Of a stretch of DNA of 13,508 nucleotides, positions 7,259 through 13,508 are shown piece by piece; positions within the stretch are counted from its first letter, which is position 1, and each line of letters starts with the position of its first letter. Position numbers and translations under genes: made by a program. The notes under the pieces were generated by a model that was not told the origin of the DNA, made no database searches, and saw only the letters and a program-made list of their open reading frames with translations. The stretch spans positions 1 through 13,508 of the forward strand of contig JBDRFD010000025.1 of assembly GCA_043819035.1 (NCBI GenBank). Direction: 5' to 3'. The DNA comes from UBA2144 sp043819035. Lineage in GTDB: Bacteria; Patescibacteriota; Gracilibacteria; Peribacterales; Peribacteraceae.

Positions 7259-8815
7259 ATGGTCTACAATATGTCTATGGACTCCATGACAGTAAATGCT
7301 CTCACATATGCAATATATGCGCGTAAATCTTCTGACGAGAGCTCAGGGAAGCAATACAAATCTATAGATGAACAATTAGAAGCGTGCTACAAACTTGCTG
7401 ATAGCTGTGGAATTGTAGTGAAGAAAGAACATGTTTTCACTGAGTCTCGTTCAGCTAAACGAGCCAAGAATAGACCCATATTTGCGAAGCTACTCGAAAT
7501 GGTAGAGAAAGGAAAACTTGATGGAGTCGTTGCATGGCATCCCGACAGGCTCTCTAGAAATATGTTTGAGGCAGGAAGGGTTATTGAGCTCATTGATGAT
7601 GGAAAACTTAAAGACCTTAAATTCTGTACTCATCACTTTGAAAATACTGCATCTGGAAAGATGATGCTTGGCATACTCTTTGCAATATCAAAGGAATACA
7701 GCGATAAATTGAGCGAAGATGTCTCTAGAGGAGTTAAAGGTGCTTTTGAGGCTGGACAATCCTCTGGCACCCCAAAATGGGGCTATTTGAGGAATTCAGA
7801 TGATGGATTATATGAACCTGACCCTGCAACATTCGATTACATACAAGAGGCTTGGAAGAGAAGACTAAATGAAGAAACATTGGAATCAATTGCTGATTGG
7901 TTATCTATGGTTGGATGCACCAGAGAAACATCGAAAGGAAGAATAATTAAAACTCCGAACAAGACGATACTTGGGAGAATTTTTTGTGATCCTTTCTACT
8001 ATGGTGTGCTACGACAAACAGACAAGCTAAAGGACTTACGTGATTTATATGATTTCAAAGCCATGGTAACTGAGGAGGAGTTCTTAGAGGTTCAAAGGAT
8101 TGGGAAGGGGAAGAAGAAGACTAAGGTCAAGCAGTCGTTTCCTTTCAGAAATGATCTAGTGCAATGCAGTTGCGGCAATACTTGCTTTCCTACTGCTGCA
8201 AAGGGCCGTGGAGGAAATTTGTACCTTTATTTAGTTTGTCGTGCTCGTAAGCAATGCCCTAATAAGAAATACTCTTTGCGAAGCAAAGTGGTTCTAGAAG
8301 CTATTGAAGTCACACTTAAGAAATCATTTAAACCTACTGCAGCGAATTATAAAAAATATCAAACTACTTTCAATCAATCGTTAGATCAACATCTTAATGA
8401 TGTGACTAAGGGCAGGACAAACCTCACAAGAAATCGTAATAAACTTTGCAAAGAACTTGATGAACTCAATTTAGGACGTATGAAACTTGCTAACCAGAAG
8501 AAGCTAAGTCGTTCAGAAGAGGCTTCCTACGAGAAAGAGAAATTCAGGCTTGAGAGCCAAATCAAAGAATGTGATCAAACTCTCAAGAAGCTGGAGGACG
8601 AGAAACTATTTTCTATCTTCAGTTATGAAGAATTTTCAAACTTCCTCAAAAAGTCTGACCTGTATTGGAAAAGAGCCGATGCCGAACAAAAGCATCAATT
8701 GGCTACTTTTCTCTTTTCAAACATCATTGTTGAGGACGGAAAAGTGCTTGAACTACACATAAAACCGCTCATCAAAGATTTATTTGTTCCGAATGGTGGA
8801 GATGCCGGGAATTGA
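7259..8815 (+). CDS. Large serine recombinase, probable integrase of the element
   Basis: Site-specific recombinase that would insert and excise the element at ssrA. The N-terminal resolvase domain has YARKSSDE with likely catalytic Ser24 (R22-K23-S24), DGVVAWHPDRLSRN (R97 and R100) and ISKEYSDKLSEDVSRG. The recombinase domain follows (GTPKWGY at 170-176, TILGRIFCDPFYYGVL at 236-251). A zinc ribbon has Cys303, 305, 327 and 333. A long coiled coil lies at about 380-450, and there is a short C-terminal tail. Length 518 residues is typical. A start at codon 5 or 7 is possible, since the domain begins at about residue 16. The last residues (NGGDAGN) are encoded by the 18-bp att core plus ssrA bases, and the TGA (8813-8815) lies inside ssrA. 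The C-terminus is therefore supplied by the host and would differ in the excised circle. Confidence 0.92.
   Translation: MVYNMSMDSMTVNALTYAIYARKSSDESSGKQYKSIDEQLEACYKLADSCGIVVKKEHVFTESRSAKRAKNRPIFAKLLEMVEKGKLDGVVAWHPDRLSRNMFEAGRVIELIDDGKLKDLKFCTHHFENTASGKMMLGILFAISKEYSDKLSEDVSRGVKGAFEAGQSSGTPKWGYLRNSDDGLYEPDPATFDYIQEAWKRRLNEETLESIADWLSMVGCTRETSKGRIIKTPNKTILGRIFCDPFYYGVLRQTDKLKDLRDLYDFKAMVTEEEFLEVQRIGKGKKKTKVKQSFPFRNDLVQCSCGNTCFPTAAKGRGGNLYLYLVCRARKQCPNKKYSLRSKVVLEAIEVTLKKSFKPTAANYKKYQTTFNQSLDQHLNDVTKGRTNLTRNRNKLCKELDELNLGRMKLANQKKLSRSEEASYEKEKFRLESQIKECDQTLKKLEDEKLFSIFSYEEFSNFLKKSDLYWKRADAEQKHQLATFLFSNIIVEDGKVLELHIKPLIKDLFVPNGGDAGN
8793..8810 (+). repeat. Right attachment site core (18-bp direct repeat) in ssrA
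   Basis: Identical to 238-255. It covers the last 17 bases of tmRNA (the CCA end, the acceptor strand and the first T-stem bases) plus one base beyond, and also the codons for the end of the recombinase. Because it repeats the host sequence, integration leaves ssrA intact. An imperfect dyad, GTTCCG and CGGGAC, would flank it in the reconstructed circular attP. Confidence 0.87.
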
Positions 8816-9199
8816 ACCCGGGTCCAACGTGGTGAAAACGTGTCTGTACTGTCATGAACTTTTCGTACTCTGCCTCACAAGGAAAAGAACAAAGAAAAAG
8901 ACAAGAGGGCTGATGCTGGATTACGGAGGCATGGTCACATCAAATCATGTTCCGTCCTGCTGATTGCGCCTCATCCGCTTAGCAGGAGTAGGAGGTGAGA
9001 CGTGTTCTCTATCAGTGAGAACTTATGCGTAGGCAGGCACAAGCGCGGGGAACCGAAGTCCCTCGAAGAAAGTGCGAGCTTTCGCGAGAATATCTGATTT
9101 GGCAGATATGGTTTGCAACAAGTGGGTAACGGGAACCGTTGCAATCCCGAACAGAGACGAGCGCAATCAATGATCACATTGTCGAAGCCTGTCATCCCC
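8794..9199 (-). ncRNA. ssrA: Transfer-messenger RNA (tmRNA)
   Basis: Rescues ribosomes stalled on broken mRNAs and tags the unfinished protein for degradation. Confidence 0.9.
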
Positions 9200-12100
9200 G
9201 GAGATGTAAATGAGCAGATAATCATTCTAAAGTTTATAGATGTCAGATTCCATCGTTTCCTCTAGATCTTTGCCACATCAATTGACACAAAACCCCAAAA
9301 GAATACGATATTCTGCCAGGTTTAAGCTCTTGCTTTAGCTTGGATGAGTTCTTTGGCACCATTGGCTGAGTATTGAGTTAACTTCGACTTTTTCACACAC
9401 GTTCCACTGTTTTCGAAAGGACAATGCTATGAGTAGCGAACCACGACTTGTATTGGGTGCTGATCTCAGCACGGATTCTATGACGTACGTCGTCTGCGAT
9501 GCACGCAGTGGCGCCGTCGCCGCCCAGGGCTCTTTCAACTTCGTTGAGCACTTGGGTAGCAAGTACAACCTCAAAGACGGAGGGTACTTGGACCAAGGAG
9601 AAGGGGTTATACGCATCCCGTACGGACTTCTGCCCGATGCGCTGGACCTCACGTTCGCCGACGTCGTGAAGAAACTCGGTAATGATCGATATCAGCTTGC
9701 TCGCATTGTCGTCAGCCTTCAACAGCACGGAATGGGGGCGTGGTTACCGCACATGGGCGAGGGGCTGTATGAATTAGGTCGCAATCCAAAGAGACCGTTG
9801 TCCGCAGGTTTCCAGGATCTCTTCGCAACCAACGAAGCAACAAGCTGGCAAGACACTGCCTCACGCCAAGACTGCGAAGAGTTCGAGAGAGCGATCCCCG
9901 CTGACCGATGGGCGGAGCTTACCGGATCTTCTCCCATGCAATCGTTACGATTCATGGGTGCCCAAATCGCACGGCTTGGACGTGTTCACCAGGAAGATTT
10001 TCAACGTACCAACCAATTCACCGTACTCGCATCGATCGTCGCGAGCATCCTGGTCGGCAAACCAGTGGGTATTGGCCTGGATGAGGCGTCTTGCACGTTG
10101 TTGATGAACCTAAAACGAGGGGTGTGGTCGAAGACCCTCCTGAGAAGTGATTGCTTCCCGGAAGGGACATCTGGTCGGCTTCCCAGGATCCTTCCCCCCG
10201 GTGCTCGACTAGGTAACTTGTGGAGGTATCACGTGGTTGGTCACGAATTGCCGGCAGCGTGTCAGGTGAGCATGGGCTTCGGCGACAACATCGCCATCAT
10301 GCTGACGATGGCAAACGAGCCCGGGCAGTTTGGCCTGAGCATGGGAACCTCCGGCACCACCTACTCGGAGATGGACAAGGCAACCTACGATCCGACTCAT
10401 GCGTGCCACGTACTGCGATCCGGAACCGGCAAGTTCATGGGGATGTACTGCGCCGCGAACTGCGGAAAGTTTGCCGACGCAGTACGCGAGCTCGCTTACC
10501 TGAGTTGGGAGCAGTTCGATGCACTCGTCGCAAACGCACAGTGGGATGATCCCGGGGCGATGATCCTGCCAACTTCCGACGAAGCAGGCTTGCGCCTTTT
10601 CAACCTCAAAGACGGTGATAGACGGAGCGCATATGCCGTCACTCGTTCCATCATCGCGGACATGTGGCATCACTCACGATTCATGGGTGATCCCGACTCG
10701 ATCGTGGTGACCGGCGGATTTGCAACGGAACCTGTCGCGCAAGTCGTTGCCGACATGTTCCAGGCAAAGGTGTTCGTCTCGCCGAAGATGAACCGCGTGG
10801 CCATGGGTTCAGTCGTTCTGGGCGTCTCTCAGGTTCTGGGTGAACCGATCCCTGAAGTCGCAGCACGTCTGTGCCCAAAGGGGAAGGAGATCGCTCCATA
10901 TCCCGCCCGTGCGAAGTTCTACGAGCAGTTCCTGGCGAATTACGCCCGGAACTTGAGAAGTATTTGAAAACCACTCAGCCACCGCTGAAGAAACTTAAAC
11001 CCAGGGTCCGCAAGGGCTCTGGGTTTTCTGAATAGAAAACTCCACAACCCTAAATCTTCCCATTCCTATTTTTTTTCATCTCTTTCCATAGAGCTTCACC
11101 TTTATCTGAAAGATAATAATCTTGCCTTCCTCCCATTACCCGTTCAGTAATAACGAGCCCGTGTGCTTCCATTTGAATAACAACATCTATTACTACAGAA
11201 CTTTTATGTCCAAATTTATTCTTAAAACCCGGCAAATTTCTAGGTGAGCCTTCCGGTGCTTCTGCCAGGTACTCAATAAGTCCCCCGACAAGAGGATGAT
11301 CAAGTTGAGGCATTGAATCACTTTTCTCCTCTGCTCCGTTATCCTCACTTTCACGCGTAGCGCTTGGCTCATTAGGTTTGTCCAAAAACCCTGCAAGCTT
11401 CCTGCTTCTAATAGGATGCTGCAGTTTCCTTACAGCCTTTGCTTCTATCTGCCGTACCCTCTCACGTGTTACAGAAAAGATCTTCCCAACCTCCTCAAGT
11501 GTATATGAATAACCATCACCAAGCCCATAACGCAGACGAATGATCTCACGCTCCCGGTAGTTCAAGGCTGCAAGCACGTCTTCGATCCTCGCCTTAAGCG
11601 AAACCTGATTCATTTCTTTGAGTGGATCGTCTTCACGATAATCCTCCAGGAACTCGCCAAAGTAGCTGTCACCGTGATCACCAACCGGTTGATCCAGCGA
11701 CACAGGCTGACAGCTTCCCTGCAACGCACGACTAGTTTCATCAATGGAGAGACCAGCCGCCTTAGCAGTCTCTTCCACTGAAGGCTCAAAGCCGTTCTCC
11801 TGCAAAAGATCCCGTGTTACATTGCGTACTCTGCTTATTGTCTCAATCATATGCACAGGTACACGGATCGTGCGTGATTGATCCGCTATCGCACGCGTGA
11901 TCGCCTGACGTATCCACCATGTGGCATAGGTCGAGAATTTGTAACCACGCGCATGCTCGAATTTATCAACCGCTCGCATTAGGCCGGTATTGCCCTCTTG
12001 AATGAGATCTAGGAAGCTTAAGCCGCGATTGCGGTATTTCTTTGCAATAGAGACTACCAGGCGGAGGTTGCCGGCAGAAAGATGGCACTTTGCAGCAACG

Positions 12101-13508
12101 TATTCTCTCTGCAGACTTGTGGCTCTCTCAGCTCGACTGTGCAGGGAAGTAGGGCTCTCCAAGGTAATTCGCATCAGGCGTCTAAGTTCCTCACGGATTT
12201 TGGCTTGACGATCAGGATTCTCATTTAACCGTTTCGACTCTCCCAATTCACCGGAAAGTACATCCATCCGACTGGAGACCTCCTTTAGGTCTTCCAGATG
12301 CAGCTGCAACCGATTTGTCCTTATGCCTGCTTCTTCAATCAGCCATACTGCTTTATTGCGGCGGCGGGTCATCCTCCTCCACGCCTCCTGTCGCTCTTCA
12401 TTCGGCCGCTCCTTGCTCATAACAATCCTAAAGTCATCTCTATTCTCCTCAAGCAAATGATTAAGAGTATGCAGATTCGGCTCAATAAGCCCCATGATGT
12501 GTCGTTTCTCTGGCATATTCGTCACCGAGACCTCCACTGTGCGATCAAGCCGTAGACGTCCATCGTGGATCTTTTCCAAAAGCTCAATTGCCGCACTAAT
12601 CATATAATCAGTGGACAACACCGTGTGCCGGAATCGTGTTCGCGTACTTTCAATCCTTTTTGCAGCATCAATTTCCTCTTCGCGTGTGAGCAGTGGAATT
12701 TCTCCCATTTGCATGAGGTAAATCCGAACCGGATCGTCAATATACTGACCTGTGTCATCCAACCCAATTGCTTCAATCAAATCCTCATCATCCAGTGATT
12801 GCCCATCGCCGTTTCCCTCATTATTAGTAGATTTTTCCTCGTCATCATACGCAGCAGACCCCGGAGTGAAATCCCGGTCACCAAGCCCATATGTTGCGAT
12901 TTCGGATCCCTCCATAAGTCGTAGATTTATACGCCTATCACGAATACTCTGCAATATAAAAGCCCGGAGAAATAGAGTCTATTTCCTTCATAATCATCTT
13001 TCATTATTCTCATTCCGACCACTCGCAATACTCCCATTGCCTCCTGCATGCTTCAGCGTAAAAAGCAGTGCCTGACCACGTGTTGCAAGCGAGATACAGA
13101 ATCTTCTGGTGTTTCCATTGCTTGTATGCATTATTGCATCGATGAATCTCATATCGTGCAAATACTCAACATGCGATCCAATAGTGACTCGGTCCACGCC
13201 AGTATGAGCTGCGATGGATTGCTGCGACACAGATCCTTTTTCTGAATCCTCGAGAAATGTTAGTATTTTTTCTACGAGTGGTCTACAGAGTAAAGAGACC
13301 TCCATTCTGGATTGAGCAAAACCACCTTTCAGAACTGCAGTTTCTCTTGCACTTAGTACTGTGGATGTATCTTCCTTACTCTCATCTTTCACATCTTCGA
13401 TACGCGATGCTGTGGTAACTTTATTATCGAGAAAGCCTTCCAGCTCTGCTGCACGATGTGGTTGCTGCAATTTTCTTACTGCCTTCATCTCGATCTGTCG
13501 AATCCGCT

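Larger units (their letters stand above)
238..8810 (+). mobile_element. Integrated element carrying a type I restriction system, inserted in ssrA
   Basis: The element is bounded by a perfect 18-bp direct repeat (238-255 and 8793-8810). The right copy coincides with the 3' end of the tmRNA gene, and a large serine recombinase gene lies directly inside that end. Cargo in order: a helix-turn-helix protein, hsdR, hsdM, hsdS, a 57-residue acidic ORF, a small-terminase-like protein and the recombinase, all on the plus strand. Base composition inside looks clearly more AT-rich than the kinase gene to the right. There are no capsid, tail, large terminase, replication or conjugation genes. It is therefore not a complete phage or conjugative element; it is an integrative island or satellite. 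Seen: repeats, gene order, overlap with ssrA. Known: tmRNA 3' ends are common integration sites. Inferred: the element is or was able to excise. Confidence 0.85.

Overview
The window appears to be bacterial chromosome carrying an integrated mobile element of about 8.6 kb. The host sigma factor (bases 11050-12954, minus strand) has a long spacer between regions 1.2 and 2.1. Motifs such as QMGEIPLLTREEEI, and an RRR-NKAVWLIEEAGIRT-type spacer segment, resemble primary sigma factors of Planctomycetota as I remember them. I therefore lean towards a planctomycete or related PVC-group bacterium, but this rests on memory of one family. UGA is used as a normal stop codon.

Layout. Bases 1-237 are host flank with no confident gene. 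Bases 238-255 are one copy of a perfect 18-bp direct repeat (ATGGTGGAGATGCCGGGA). The other copy, 8793-8810, lies in the 3' end of the tmRNA gene ssrA (minus strand, 8794-9199). Between them sits the element: an unrecognised helix-turn-helix gene (458-1012); a type I restriction-modification operon hsdR-hsdM-hsdS (1075-6596); a hidden 57-residue acidic ORF (6630-6803); a small-terminase-like DNA-binding protein (6836-7258); and a large serine recombinase (7259-8815). The recombinase is the likely integrase and reads directly into ssrA. After ssrA come a divergently transcribed xylulokinase-like FGGY sugar kinase (9429-10967), a strong hairpin between convergent genes (10997-11026), and two tandem sigma-70 genes on the minus strand, the upstream one cut by the window edge.

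How it works together. The serine recombinase would insert the circular element into ssrA and restore a complete tmRNA 3' end (acceptor strand and CCA). The cargo is a complete-looking restriction-modification system, so this is best read as a mobile defence island.

Two features stand out. First, the integrase frame crosses the attachment core. In the integrated form it stops five bases past the core inside ssrA. In the excised circle it would continue for 49 more codons into bases 255-404, so integration would change the protein's C-terminus. Second, hsdR is broken into two frames exactly at an A AAA AAG heptamer, the dnaX-type -1 slippery sequence. This suggests either programmed frameshifting or a homopolymer indel. 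On the host side, both tandem sigma factors carry extra C-terminal winged-helix-like domains beyond region 4.
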